Made by a program: the position numbers and the translations under genes. A stretch of 64,000 bases of DNA, taken from Desulfoluna limicola. Its GTDB lineage: Bacteria; Desulfobacterota; Desulfobacteria; Desulfobacterales; Desulfolunaceae. The stretch is from NCBI RefSeq assembly GCF_021654575.1, contig NZ_AP024488.1, positions 2,480,001-2,544,000 of the forward strand. Direction: 5' to 3'. Positions 1-8,335 of this stretch are shown piece by piece; positions within the stretch are counted from its first letter, which is position 1; every line of letters starts with the position of its first letter. The notes beneath the pieces were generated by a model. It searched no databases, was not told where the DNA came from, and saw nothing but the letters and a program-made list of their open reading frames with translations.

Positions 1-81
1 CCCCCCCCCATCAAAAACCGGATCACCTGATGGCAACCCGCCTCTTCTCCCGGGGGTGCGGGGTGTCCAACCGGAGCCATT

Positions 82-747
82 ATGAAACCGTCTTTCGGCG
101 CATCCGCCCTGCTTGACCTGCACGTCCACACCCGATGGGGCTCTGAGTGTGCCGAGCTCATGGACCCAGACAGCCTGCCGGAGGCAATGAGCGCATGCGG
201 GATACACGGTGTCGTCATTACGGAACACAACACCCTCTGGCCTGCAGAGGAGATCGCGCGGCTCAACCAAGGGCTGACAGGGCGCCGCGTGTACGGTGGT
301 GTTGAGGTAAGCACAGCCACCCATCATTTCGTGGTCATCGGCCTTGATTTTATGGATAAAATCCATGAAGGAATGCCGGCGGAGCACCTCTGGCGCATTA
401 CCAGAGTTCACAAGGCAGCCATGATCCTTGCGCACCCCTTGAACCGGACCACCACGGTTTGTGGCAACAACACCCTGCCTGTCCTTTCCGTCACACCGGA
501 TGCCGTTGAGGTCGCATCCACGGTGACCCACAGGCGCGACGAGGAAAGGATCAGGGCATGGGGGGCCAAAAACCACATTCATCTGGTTGCAGGCAGCGAT
601 GCTCACTGCATCGAAAACCTGGGCCAAGCCGTCACGGCATTCCCCCATCTGCCTGAGAATGAAAAAGAGCTTGCCCGCATGATCCAAAACGGGCTCGGCC
701 TCCCTTTCAGGCGGCATCAGGACCGACGGATACACGTCCCATGCTGA
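82..747 (+). CDS. PHP-domain metal-dependent phosphoesterase
   Basis: A 221-residue protein of the PHP (polymerase and histidinol phosphatase) superfamily, a cytoplasmic metal-dependent phosphoesterase. The N-terminal metal-binding motif is visible as DLHVHTRWGSE (about residues 12-22), followed by ITEHNT (about 46-51), AHPLN (about 113-117) and a late GSDAH motif (about 170-174), the usual PHP order of metal ligands. Length fits a stand-alone PHP protein. Its stop codon overlaps the next gene by 7 nt, so the two are probably translated together. Substrate unknown; small PHP proteins hydrolyse phosphate esters of nucleotides or other small molecules. The ATG at 82 is the first plausible start. 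Confidence 0.85.
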   Translation: MKPSFGASALLDLHVHTRWGSECAELMDPDSLPEAMSACGIHGVVITEHNTLWPAEEIARLNQGLTGRRVYGGVEVSTATHHFVVIGLDFMDKIHEGMPAEHLWRITRVHKAAMILAHPLNRTTTVCGNNTLPVLSVTPDAVEVASTVTHRRDEERIRAWGAKNHIHLVAGSDAHCIENLGQAVTAFPHLPENEKELARMIQNGLGLPFRRHQDRRIHVPC

Positions 748-1238
748 TACACATATCATTTGAACAAGGGCTAAGCCGGATTGACAACCAGGGGATTCTC
801 CATGAAGAAATCCTCGTGCCCGCGCAATGCCCTGCAAGCCCGAACTCGCCTTACCGGGCAGAGTACGAGTGGCTGTTTGGGGTCGAGCGCAGCCTGGCCC
901 GAACGCTCAGCCCCTGGTTGGAGAGGTATCGCTACGAACTGATCGGAAGCAAAGGGTTGCTGTGCGAGGCCCTCTCCAATGCCTTTGCCCACGGCAACCG
1001 AAAGGATCCGAAGCAGCCCATCGGGATCACGATCCATGAAGGAAAAAAAGGCGTGATGGTAAGGATCAAGGACAATGGAAAAGGATTTGATATAGAGGGG
1101 GTTATTGACGAATACAGGCAGGGAAAGTCGTATTACCACACAGCAGGAAACGGGCTCAGGCTCATGATTTCAAGCACCGTGTTCAATGTATTTTACACCG
1201 ACAACGGAACCGCGTTTCACCTGCTGTATACATTCTAA
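741..1238 (+). CDS. Stand-alone HATPase ATP-binding protein (anti-sigma-factor kinase-like)
   Basis: A 165-residue cytoplasmic protein with a single GHKL/HATPase fold. The N box is LLCEALSNAFAHGN, the G1 box DNGKGFD and a short G2-like segment AGNGLRLM. There is no sensor, dimerisation or transmembrane region, so it resembles RsbW/SpoIIAB-type serine kinases or anti-sigma regulatory factors rather than a full histidine kinase. The ATG overlaps the end of the PHP gene by 7 nt, which suggests translational coupling. No partner anti-anti-sigma (STAS) gene or PP2C phosphatase is visible, though the left neighbour is outside the window. Function inferred from fold only. Confidence 0.8.
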   Translation: MLIHISFEQGLSRIDNQGILHEEILVPAQCPASPNSPYRAEYEWLFGVERSLARTLSPWLERYRYELIGSKGLLCEALSNAFAHGNRKDPKQPIGITIHEGKKGVMVRIKDNGKGFDIEGVIDEYRQGKSYYHTAGNGLRLMISSTVFNVFYTDNGTAFHLLYTF

Positions 1239-1421
1239 AGGGAAATGCCTCCGGCGCCTTGACCCGAGGTTTGCGAAGGTCGTTGTTCACCCTTCAAATT
1301 CAGGCATGGCAAGTCCCCCAAGCCCGATTGAATTTTACCGAACAACGCCCAAAGCAAGGGTGATACCCCGCCTCAGGCATAGAGCCCTGAAAGGCCGGGT
1401 GCCGTTTCACATGGCCCTGCC
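1239..1421. other. Short intergenic gap with a degenerate repeat end
   Basis: About 180 bases between two convergent genes. From 1249 a degenerate copy of the GCCTCCGG repeat end can be read. I see no gene or clear terminator. Confidence 0.4.
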
Positions 1422-2669
1422 TCAGTGATACGACGAGTCGGGGTTTTCATGTTTTGATCGCCGGTCGGCTGATGGCGAGCACAAGGGAAGGTGAATGGAC
1501 ACGGTGGTTCCCCTGTCTTTTTCGCTGCGGATCAAAATACCGGAATTGAGTTCCGAGAGCATTTTTTTTACGATAACCAGGCCGATGCCTGTGCCTTTGG
1601 GTTTGGATGTGCAAAAGGGCTGAAACAGTGTTTTCATCTCATCGTCCGTCATGCCGCACCCATTGTCCTCGATTGATATGTCCATGCACGAGGCCATTGG
1701 CTTGAGGACGACTCGAATTTCAGGACAGTCGGCACCGGAAACAGCGTCTGCGGCGTTGATAAAGAGGTTCAGCATCACCTGGTGCATGGCACGGACATCG
1801 GTACATGCCCAGTGCTCTCCCGGTGGAATCTCTTTTTTAATTTCGATCCCTTTTTCCGCGAAATCCGCCTCCACAAGGGAAGTAAAACGCTCAAGAAAGA
1901 GATCGATCCGTGTGGGGATGCCCTTGGGTTTTTCATACCTGTTGTAGCTCTTGAACATGTCGAACAGGTATTCGATGCGGGACACCTCGGCCATGGCTCG
2001 TGAGGTGAATTCCGAGATGGTATCCCGAGAAAAAACATGACTATTCCTCCCCAGGACAGAAAGAGCCATCTTCAACGAATTAAGCGGATTCGCAATTTCG
2101 TGGCGAATACTCGAAAAGATATACCCCGAGTTATTCATGAGATTTTCCGCTTCTGCAATGGACTCCAGTTTTTTCTGTTGTGTCAGGTCCTGCTTCACCA
2201 CCACATAATTGATAATATCTCCATTTTCCTTCGTCATGGGAAAAATTGAAATTCTCCCTTCCACATCATTCCCAAGCCTGTTCTTTTGCTTCAGATCCCC
2301 TATCCACTGACGTTTCTGAAACATCTGATCCGGCAGGGTATCGCACATCGTCTTCCCGTGATGCTCAGTGACAAATCCGGGATAATAAAGCCCCAGGACC
2401 GCATCCCCGGAGTAACCGGTGAGATGTTCAAAGGCAGGGTTTACAAACTGGATATGACCGCAGGAATCGGTGACAACAACAGCGTCGCTGACATGGTGAA
2501 CAGCCAGCTTCAACTGCTGAAGCTCGTGCGCCATGCTTTCATGTGATTGCCCTGCCTGACGTGGTTGTGCCAGACGCAGGGCAACCGCCATCAATCCGGC
2601 TGTCACAAGTGCCAGCAAGGCCGTCAGAAATAGAACAACCATAAAAACATACGTTATAGAGGAGTCCAC
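1422..2669 (-). CDS. Membrane-anchored PAS sensor histidine kinase
   Basis: A 415-residue sensor kinase. A single N-terminal membrane helix (about residues 7-32) is followed by a PAS domain (about 50-165, with DAVVVTDSCGHIQFVNPAFEHLTGY), then a HisKA-like dimerisation segment with the phospho-acceptor in IRHEIANPLNSL, and a HATPase domain with N box (MLNLFINAADAV), G1 (DNGCGM), F and G2 boxes (FQPFCTSKPKGTGIGL). The start is GTG at 2669 with AAGG about 8 nt upstream. No response regulator is adjacent; the next gene on the same strand upstream is a sigma-54 activator that has no receiver domain, so partnership between them is not supported by domains. Signal unknown. Confidence 0.88.
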   Translation of the reverse strand: MDSSITYVFMVVLFLTALLALVTAGLMAVALRLAQPRQAGQSHESMAHELQQLKLAVHHVSDAVVVTDSCGHIQFVNPAFEHLTGYSGDAVLGLYYPGFVTEHHGKTMCDTLPDQMFQKRQWIGDLKQKNRLGNDVEGRISIFPMTKENGDIINYVVVKQDLTQQKKLESIAEAENLMNNSGYIFSSIRHEIANPLNSLKMALSVLGRNSHVFSRDTISEFTSRAMAEVSRIEYLFDMFKSYNRYEKPKGIPTRIDLFLERFTSLVEADFAEKGIEIKKEIPPGEHWACTDVRAMHQVMLNLFINAADAVSGADCPEIRVVLKPMASCMDISIEDNGCGMTDDEMKTLFQPFCTSKPKGTGIGLVIVKKMLSELNSGILIRSEKDRGTTVSIHLPLCSPSADRRSKHENPDSSYH

Positions 2670-3265
2670 GAAATGACCTTCACACGCCGCTAAAAAAGGA
2701 ATTAAAAATGTGTGTGCTAAGAATTCAGGCAGGAAAAACGGAGAAGAATTGCATTGTATTAACAGTACTTATTAAATGATATCCGGCATGGAAAGTCAAT
2801 GCTTTTTGGGGTGATGATCACTGTGATTTACCCCTATGAATGAGGGACAAATCACAATGGCGGTATACGTTTGAGGAGGGATTGCTCACTGTTCGAGGCA
2901 TCCAGGTTAACCCGGATATTTCATGAGCAAACAAACAGATCAAAGCTACAACATGTTATTAATGATCGTTACTGCGAAAAATCAAGGCATGTCAAAAACA
3001 CAAAATATACGTCACGGTTTCCTGCTCGATTTTCTCACCCTTCGGGCGAGTCGAGTGCACCCATCGCCTGCGTATCAGAGCATTGAGGTAAACCATTACA
3101 CCTGCAGCTCTGATGCCTTGAATATGGATGCACTCAGCTCGTAATCAATGGGTCCCGATTAACCCCGAATCACATCTTCAGCCCGGGGTTCAGAGGATTT
3201 ATCCCCTGGCCGCCGGAGGCGCGTTTTTAAAAGCGAAGGCCATCGAGGGCACGGGGCCACCTTGC
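2670..3265. other. Repeat-filled intergenic region
   Basis: About 600 bases without a convincing gene. It holds a MITE-like element (2907-3146) and, near 3182-3222, a fragment of the GCCTCCGGCGGC family just downstream of the sigma-54 activator. Short open frames here lie inside the repeats and are rejected. Confidence 0.7.
2907..3146. repeat. MITE-like element family B, copy 1
   Basis: Starts with TTAACCCGGATATTTCA and contains the family core: a C-rich segment, then an inverted pair made of GAGTGCACCCAT and ATGGATGCACTC around an inner ATCAGAGC/GCTCTGAT pair. The right terminal repeat is degraded (CTCGTAATC), unlike the two 254-bp copies elsewhere in the window. No open frame is inside. 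Confidence 0.75.
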
Positions 3266-4633
3266 TCAGGCCGACAGGCTCTCCGGAGTAAGCCCATATT
3301 TTTTTATGCGCTTCCAGACCGTGACACGGCTTACCCCGAGACCCTTTGCGGTTGCCGACTGGTTCCAGGCGTTTTTTTCCAGAGCCCTGGCCAGCTCGTC
3401 CCGTTCGCGCTGACTGTAGACAAACTTCCCCTGACGGGGTTCAAGGTCCACCGGAGTCAGGGTGATAACGGGGGGGAGGTGCTCTTTTCCGATCAACCCC
3501 CTGGGGCAAAGAACCAGGGCATATTCGATGGTGTTTCTCAGCTCCCGGATATTCCCCGGCCACCCATACGCCATCAGCGTCTCCATGGCCTCACGGGTCA
3601 TGCCGTGGATTCCTTTGTTGTCCCGTGAGGCATAGCGTTCAATAAAGCTCTTGGCCAGCAGGGGGATATCATCCTTGCGCAGGGAGAGGGACGGGCAGGA
3701 AATGGGAAACACATTGATCCGGAAATAGAAGTCCTGCCGAAACACCCCTTCCCGAATCAACTGAGACAGGTCCTTGTTGGTTGCCGAAATCAACCGGACA
3801 TCCACACGGATGGGGTGGTGATCACCCACCTTTTCAATCTCCCTCTCTTCAAGGACCCGCAGCAGCTTCACCTGGGTAGAAAGAGGGATGTCCCCGACCT
3901 CATCGAGAAAAAGGGTGCCTTCGTGGGCCGCTTCAAAGCGCCCGATCCGCTCCCGGTCAGCACCTGTAAAGGCGCCTTTCACATGCCCGAACAACTCGCT
4001 CTCCAAAAGGCTTTCGTTCAAGGCAGCGCAGTTGACCTTGATAAAGGGCTTGCCCTTTCGGGGGCCGGCCTCATGAATGGCCCTGGCCACCAGCTCCTTT
4101 CCCGTACCGCTCTCCCCTTCTATGAATACAGGGGCTTCGGACTTGCTGATGTTTTCGATGAGCTCAAAGAGCTCCTGCATGGGAACGCTCTTGCCGAGAA
4201 GCCCGTGATACCCCTGATCCATGCAGAGATCCTTCCGTAAGGAGACAATCTCCTCCTGCTGATGAACGGTTTGAGAAATATCGGTCAGGGTCTCCACCAC
4301 GGCCATGGCCTCACCGTTCTCACCCGGCATCGCCATGCCCGATTTCAGCACATGCACTGTGCGCCCGTCTTTGTGGGTCAGCACGCACTCCTTGTTTTTC
4401 ACTTTTCCCATCACAAAGAGCTTGCACCACGGGGTATCCGCTTCCTCTCCGAAGATCTTGCACCCGGTGCAGTTGAGTATCCTGCAACTCTCCCCGACCA
4501 ACTCAGATGAGATGTATCCGGTCATCCGTTCAAACGACGGATTGACAGCAACGATCTTTCCGGTGTTGTCCACAACCAGAAGCCCGTCCCGAACATTTTC
4601 AACCACAGCCTCCCAACAGCCCCCAAACTCCAT
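3266..4633 (-). CDS. PAS-domain sigma-54-dependent transcriptional activator
   Basis: A 455-residue bacterial enhancer-binding protein. It has an N-terminal PAS domain (about residues 5-125) with clustered cysteines (SCRILNCTGCKIFG, then TPWCKLF). A central AAA+ sigma-54 interaction domain carries Walker A GESGTGKE and the GAFTGA loop. The C-terminal Fis-type helix-turn-helix reads ATAKGLGVSRVTVWKRIKKY. I place the start at the ATG at 4633 (AGGGGG 6 nt upstream) rather than a GTG 18 nt further out. It lacks a receiver domain, so it probably senses a ligand or redox state through PAS; the cysteines make redox or metal sensing plausible but unproven. It is divergent from the respiratory module whose sigma-54 promoter begins at 4793 and is the obvious candidate activator. 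Confidence 0.92.
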   Translation of the reverse strand: MEFGGCWEAVVENVRDGLLVVDNTGKIVAVNPSFERMTGYISSELVGESCRILNCTGCKIFGEEADTPWCKLFVMGKVKNKECVLTHKDGRTVHVLKSGMAMPGENGEAMAVVETLTDISQTVHQQEEIVSLRKDLCMDQGYHGLLGKSVPMQELFELIENISKSEAPVFIEGESGTGKELVARAIHEAGPRKGKPFIKVNCAALNESLLESELFGHVKGAFTGADRERIGRFEAAHEGTLFLDEVGDIPLSTQVKLLRVLEEREIEKVGDHHPIRVDVRLISATNKDLSQLIREGVFRQDFYFRINVFPISCPSLSLRKDDIPLLAKSFIERYASRDNKGIHGMTREAMETLMAYGWPGNIRELRNTIEYALVLCPRGLIGKEHLPPVITLTPVDLEPRQGKFVYSQRERDELARALEKNAWNQSATAKGLGVSRVTVWKRIKKYGLTPESLSA

Positions 4634-4640
4634 AGCGCCC

Positions 4641-4707
4641 CCTGTTAACACGTCCGCCCTTAACCCTTAACACCTCTTTACACAACTGTTAAGGCCGACA
4701 TTAACAC
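4641..4707. promoter_or_regulatory. Clustered TTAAC repeats, candidate activator (UAS) sites
   Basis: Between the divergent activator gene and the -24/-12 promoter there are four direct or inverted TTAAC motifs: GTTAACAC at 4644, CCTTAAC at 4658, CCTTAACACC at 4665, its inverse GTTAAGG at 4688, and TTAACAC at 4701. They lie about 110-175 bases upstream of the predicted transcription start, the usual distance for enhancer-binding sites. That the local activator binds them is inference. Confidence 0.5.
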
Positions 4708-4792
4708 TGGGCTTTCTCCGTGTACAGCAGAAAATCATCATATCCTATATTTACTAAGCATTACACCACAACGCGTGCCTATCCCCCCGTGC

Positions 4793-4807
4793 TGGCACAC
4801 CCATTGC
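4793..4807 (+). promoter_or_regulatory. Sigma-54 (-24/-12) promoter of the respiratory module
   Basis: TGGCAC, five bases, TTGC: an exact match to the sigma-54 consensus TGGCAC-N5-TTGC, with GG at 4794-4795 and GC at 4806-4807. Predicted start of transcription is near 4819, about 120 bases before the DUF3373 porin start at 4938. Confidence 0.88.
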
Positions 4808-4937
4808 ACAAAGGGTTTGATGAATTACTTCAGCACCACTGATCGAATCACACGGTCCCGACAGCAGGGCTCCATTTGAATGAAGCAGGCCATGCAAACC
4901 TGCAAATATAAACGGATGACAGTTAAAGGAGAATGAA

Positions 4938-6608
4938 ATGATGAAGTTATGGACGGGAAAGCCGGGGTTACTCACCGGCATTGTGCTCGGGTTGTTCCTC
5001 GCCGGGCTGGTCCTGCCTCCGGGGATTTTTGCCGATGAGTCGACGGAAGCGCTGAAAATACAGGTCGAGGAGCTCAAGGAGCTGGTTGAGGAGATGGGCG
5101 AACGGCTTAACAAGCCGGAAGTGCATTCAGCCACAGACAAAGTGGCCCTGGGCGTGGAGCTTAAAACCACGGCCTGGTCCCTCCACTACGAGGACACACG
5201 GGTGGCCCCACCCGCCATGGTCGGCGCATTCTTTGTCCCCTACGACGGCACCCCCACCGGCGGCTTTAACGGCGCCACCCTTCAGCAGTTCCAGCAGGCC
5301 ATGGCCAACATGGCCATGGGCGGCATGATTCCCCCCGCCGACACCTACGATGCGGACAACGACCTCATCTACACCACCAAGTTTCGCCTCAACATGAACG
5401 CCAAGGTCAACGACAACCTCAGCTTTACGGGCCGCATGGCAGCCTACAAGGTCTGGGGCGACAGCTCTGGCGTGAACTTCAACAACAACGGCATGAGCGA
5501 CGTCACCCTGGACGGCACCAGCGTAAGCCGCCCCCACGGAGACACCATCCACCTCGAGCGGGCCTACTTCAACTACAAAAACGACATCGGTGTTGTGCCC
5601 TACAACTTCTCCCTGGGACGACGCCCCTCCACCGATGGGCCTCCCCTCGAATACGCCGCCAACAGCCTGGAAGGGGGCTCTCCCCTGGCCAGCATCATCA
5701 ACTGGCAGTTTGACGGCGCCTCCCTGAATTTCGGACTTGAAGAGGCCATCGGCATCCCCGGGGCCTCCCTCAAGCTCTGCTACGGCGTCGGTTTTGAGAG
5801 CGACTACGGCAACAGCGGATCCCTCTCCTCCAACCCCCAGGTGGACGACGTTCAGCTCTACGGTTTTATCTCAAATTTCTATGACGATGACGTCACCAAG
5901 GTCACCCTCAACTACGCCTACGCACCCGGCCTCACCGACGGCTTTACCGGCACCACCGTGATGCCCTTCATCGTCTCCGCTGAAGACCAGAATCAGGACG
6001 GAACCGATGAGTACTACTTCACCCAAAACACCGGTGGGTTCATCAGCCGGGTGGAGCCCAGCACCAACATCGGGGACTGGCAGGCGGCCTCTCTTCTCTT
6101 CCGGACCAACCTGGAAGAGTCAGTGGGAGACGTGGACCTCTTCCTCGCCACCTCCTGGAGCCACACCGATCCCTCCAAGATCTCCGGAAACCCCTTCTAC
6201 ACCCTCATGGGCCAGGGCCTCTTAAGCTCCAACGGCGAACTGGAGAGCCATGACGGCTACAGCGTCTATGCCGGATGCGTTCTCCCCATGCCCCTGGAAG
6301 CAAAACTCGGCCTCGAATACAACTGGGGCTCCAAGTACTGGTTCAACTTCACCGGTGCCGAGGACTCCTTCACCGGCAGCAAGCTCGCCACCCGAGGCCA
6401 CGTGGTGGAGACCTATTACATCCAGCCCATCATGGGCGACAACTTATCCGTCACCGTCGGCGGTCGTTACTATGACTACGAGTACACCGGAAGCGGCAAC
6501 CCCCTTGGCGAGCCGGTGAAGGTCTCCGAGGCCATGGCCACGGACGCCCTCTTCCCCGTTCTTGACAAGGCTTGGGAACTCTACGTCTCAGCCACCATGA
6601 AGTTTTAG
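4938..6608 (+). CDS. DUF3373-type outer-membrane beta-barrel porin
   Basis: A 556-residue exported protein. A signal peptide (residues 1-33, ending near GIFA) precedes a short coiled coil (ESTEALKIQVEELKELVEEMGERLNK), then many alternating amphipathic strands and a C-terminal strand ending in an aromatic residue (YVSATMKF), as expected for an outer-membrane barrel. The order of segments (coiled coil, KFRLNMNAKVNDNLSFTGR, LERAYFNY, FSLGRRPSTDGPP) matches the DUF3373 family, found in Desulfobacterota, Campylobacterota and relatives and often beside multihaem cytochromes. First gene after the sigma-54 promoter and separated from the next by a repeat. Its role is probably passage of a solute or electron acceptor across the outer membrane; this is inference. 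Confidence 0.85.
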   Translation: MMKLWTGKPGLLTGIVLGLFLAGLVLPPGIFADESTEALKIQVEELKELVEEMGERLNKPEVHSATDKVALGVELKTTAWSLHYEDTRVAPPAMVGAFFVPYDGTPTGGFNGATLQQFQQAMANMAMGGMIPPADTYDADNDLIYTTKFRLNMNAKVNDNLSFTGRMAAYKVWGDSSGVNFNNNGMSDVTLDGTSVSRPHGDTIHLERAYFNYKNDIGVVPYNFSLGRRPSTDGPPLEYAANSLEGGSPLASIINWQFDGASLNFGLEEAIGIPGASLKLCYGVGFESDYGNSGSLSSNPQVDDVQLYGFISNFYDDDVTKVTLNYAYAPGLTDGFTGTTVMPFIVSAEDQNQDGTDEYYFTQNTGGFISRVEPSTNIGDWQAASLLFRTNLEESVGDVDLFLATSWSHTDPSKISGNPFYTLMGQGLLSSNGELESHDGYSVYAGCVLPMPLEAKLGLEYNWGSKYWFNFTGAEDSFTGSKLATRGHVVETYYIQPIMGDNLSVTVGGRYYDYEYTGSGNPLGEPVKVSEAMATDALFPVLDKAWELYVSATMKF

Positions 6609-6614
6609 AAAAAA

Positions 6615-6702
6615 GCCTCCGGCGGGCAGGGGATGATCCCCTGCACCCCAGCTTCGCGAATGCTCCCGACCTTCGTTCCTCAGGTCGATCACATTCGCTG
6701 AC
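6615..6702 (+). repeat. Intergenic palindromic repeat family A
   Basis: Begins 6 nt after the porin stop with GCCTCCGGCGGGC, followed by the hairpin GCAGGGGATGATCCCCTGC, then the GCGAATGCTCCC...GATCACATTCGC module. Could attenuate transcription between the porin and downstream genes. Confidence 0.8.
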
Positions 6703-6774
6703 CATGACGTCTCAAACCACGCCCGTCCCCACCACCTTGGGGACGTGCCGTTACGTTTTACAAGGAGAGAAATA

Positions 6775-7119
6775 ATGAAAAAAACCATCGCCCTGATTCT
6801 GATGACACTGTTTGTTGTGGCGGGCATCGCCGCATCCGCCCAGGCGGCAACCAAGGGAAACGCCCGAAAAGGCAAGTACATGTACCGACAGATCTATAAG
6901 AAAGCCCATGAACAGGACCCCTCCATATCCGCCAAACCGCCCATCAGCCCGGACACCAAGACCCAGGCCCAGTGGAAGCGGGTGTTCGACAAAAAGAAAT
7001 TTGAGATCTTCGGTGTCAAGGAGCAGTGGGCCCAGCTCTCAGACGCCGACCTGCTGAACATCTTCACCTACCTCCATTCAGGTGCGGCAGACTCCCCCAC
7101 ACCGGCCAAGTGCAAGTAA
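6775..7119 (+). CDS. Exported cytochrome-c-like protein with a degenerate haem motif
   Basis: A 114-residue protein with a signal peptide (MKKTIALILMTLFVVAGIAASAQA) and a mature part resembling small mono-haem cytochromes c: GNARKGKYMYR at the N-terminus and WAQLSDADLLNIFTYLHSGA at the C-terminal helix. Where CXXCH should follow GKYMYR it reads YKKAH, so both haem cysteines are gone and only the histidine remains; the only cysteine is near the C-terminus. I start at ATG 6775, with AAGGAGAG upstream. It sits between the porin and the ferredoxin of the respiratory module. It may be a structural or adaptor subunit; haem binding by a covalent bond looks impossible. The family likeness is from pattern only. 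Confidence 0.75.
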   Translation: MKKTIALILMTLFVVAGIAASAQAATKGNARKGKYMYRQIYKKAHEQDPSISAKPPISPDTKTQAQWKRVFDKKKFEIFGVKEQWAQLSDADLLNIFTYLHSGAADSPTPAKCK

Positions 7120-7136
7120 GGCGCAGGAAACGAGAT

Positions 7137-7230
7137 GCCTCCGGCGGCCAGGGGCAAAAGCCCCTGGACCCCAGGTTCGCAAATGCTCTGAGCCCTCGTA
7201 CCTCAGGCTCATCACATTTGCAGACGAACT
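7137..7230 (+). repeat. Intergenic palindromic repeat family A
   Basis: GCCTCCGGCGGCCAGGGG...CCCCTGGACCCCAGG followed by the GCAAATGCTC...ATCACATTTGC module, 17 nt after the cytochrome-like gene. Confidence 0.8.
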
Positions 7231-7371
7231 GCACCCGTAGTTAAAGACAAAGAGTTGTGAAAGCAGAACGTCATCAAACGCACTCGCGACGTACCATAAG
7301 TGACGTCACACATCGCGCGAATGCGGACGCGAACGGCTGCAAGTCACGGCACCCGTATCGCATTCGCCATA

Positions 7372-7402
7372 TGGGGTCCAGGGGATTATCCCCTGGCCTG
7401 AG
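7372..7402 (-). repeat. Partial family A repeat just upstream of the ferredoxin gene
   Basis: TGGGGTCCAGGGGATTATCCCCTGGCC is the inverted middle hairpin of family A. The GAGGA that follows at 7400-7404 lies about 10 nt before the ATG at 7415 and is the likely ribosome-binding site. Confidence 0.65.
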
Positions 7403-7414
7403 GATGAAGAGCCC

Positions 7415-8335
7415 ATGAAATTGAACCGTCGACATTTTTTCAAGATTCTGGGGGGAGCAGGAACGATGGTCGCTGCATCGACAGTCCATGCCCAACCCCC
7501 TGAATCGACCAATCAGGAGTCCCCTGTGGGATGCCTGGTGGATATCTCCCGCTGTATCGGCTGCCGGAAATGTGAGCTGGCCTGCAACGCGGCCAACAAG
7601 CTTCCCCATCAGGACTTCAGGGACCTGACCGTCCTCGATGCGCCCCGAAGGCCCAGCGAGGGGCAGTTCACCGTGATCAACAGGCACCACGACAACCTCC
7701 TCAACGACAATGGCCACAAAAAACACATTTTCGTAAAGGACCAGTGTCGTCACTGCCTGACGCCCTCCTGTGCTTCAGCCTGCGTGGTGGGCGCCCTCTC
7801 CAAGCAGGAGAACGGCCCCGTGGTTTACGACAAGTCCAAGTGCATCGGCTGCCGCTACTGCATGGTGGCCTGTCCCTTTCAGATCCCGGCTTACGAGGAC
7901 CACGACCCGATCACACCCCGGGTCCGGAAATGCACCTTCTGCGCAGAGCGCATCGAGGCCGGCAAGATGCCCGCCTGTGCCACCATCTGCCCCACACAGG
8001 CCATCGTCTATGGCAAGCGGGATGCCCTTTTGACCGTTGCCAAGGGGCGCATGACCAAAAACCCCGGAAAATACGTGCCCCACGTGTATGGAGAGCATGA
8101 AGTGGGAGGCACCTCGTGGCTCTACCTCTCCCCGGTGGATTTCACCTTCTTTCCCACCCTTGCAGGCGACCCGCCGCCGAAATTGACGGAGCTGATCTTA
8201 AGCAGCGTCTTCGGTTACGCTGCCGCGCCCATCGCCCTTTTTGCGGTGTTAGGCGGGATCGCATGGGTCACTAACAGAAAAGATATTATGGAACTCGATG
8301 ACACATCGCATCAAGGAAAAGGGGGGAACTCATGA
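7415..8335 (+). CDS. Tat-exported membrane-anchored [4Fe-4S] ferredoxin subunit (HybA-like)
   Basis: A 306-residue periplasmic iron-sulfur electron-transfer subunit. The N-terminus has a twin-arginine signal (NRRHFFK, then a hydrophobic stretch ending VHA). Four cysteine groups follow: CIGCRKCELAC, CRHCLTPSCASAC, CIGCRYCMVACPF and CTFCAERIEAGKMPACATICP, the pattern for four [4Fe-4S] clusters in DmsB/HybA/NrfC-type proteins. A C-terminal membrane helix (about 270-292) anchors it, as in HybA. The stop overlaps the next start (ATGA). It would pass electrons between the membrane NrfD-like subunit and the 13-haem cytochrome. No hydrogenase or molybdopterin subunit is nearby, so it is not a true hydrogenase component. 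Confidence 0.9.
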   Translation: MKLNRRHFFKILGGAGTMVAASTVHAQPPESTNQESPVGCLVDISRCIGCRKCELACNAANKLPHQDFRDLTVLDAPRRPSEGQFTVINRHHDNLLNDNGHKKHIFVKDQCRHCLTPSCASACVVGALSKQENGPVVYDKSKCIGCRYCMVACPFQIPAYEDHDPITPRVRKCTFCAERIEAGKMPACATICPTQAIVYGKRDALLTVAKGRMTKNPGKYVPHVYGEHEVGGTSWLYLSPVDFTFFPTLAGDPPPKLTELILSSVFGYAAAPIALFAVLGGIAWVTNRKDIMELDDTSHQGKGGNS

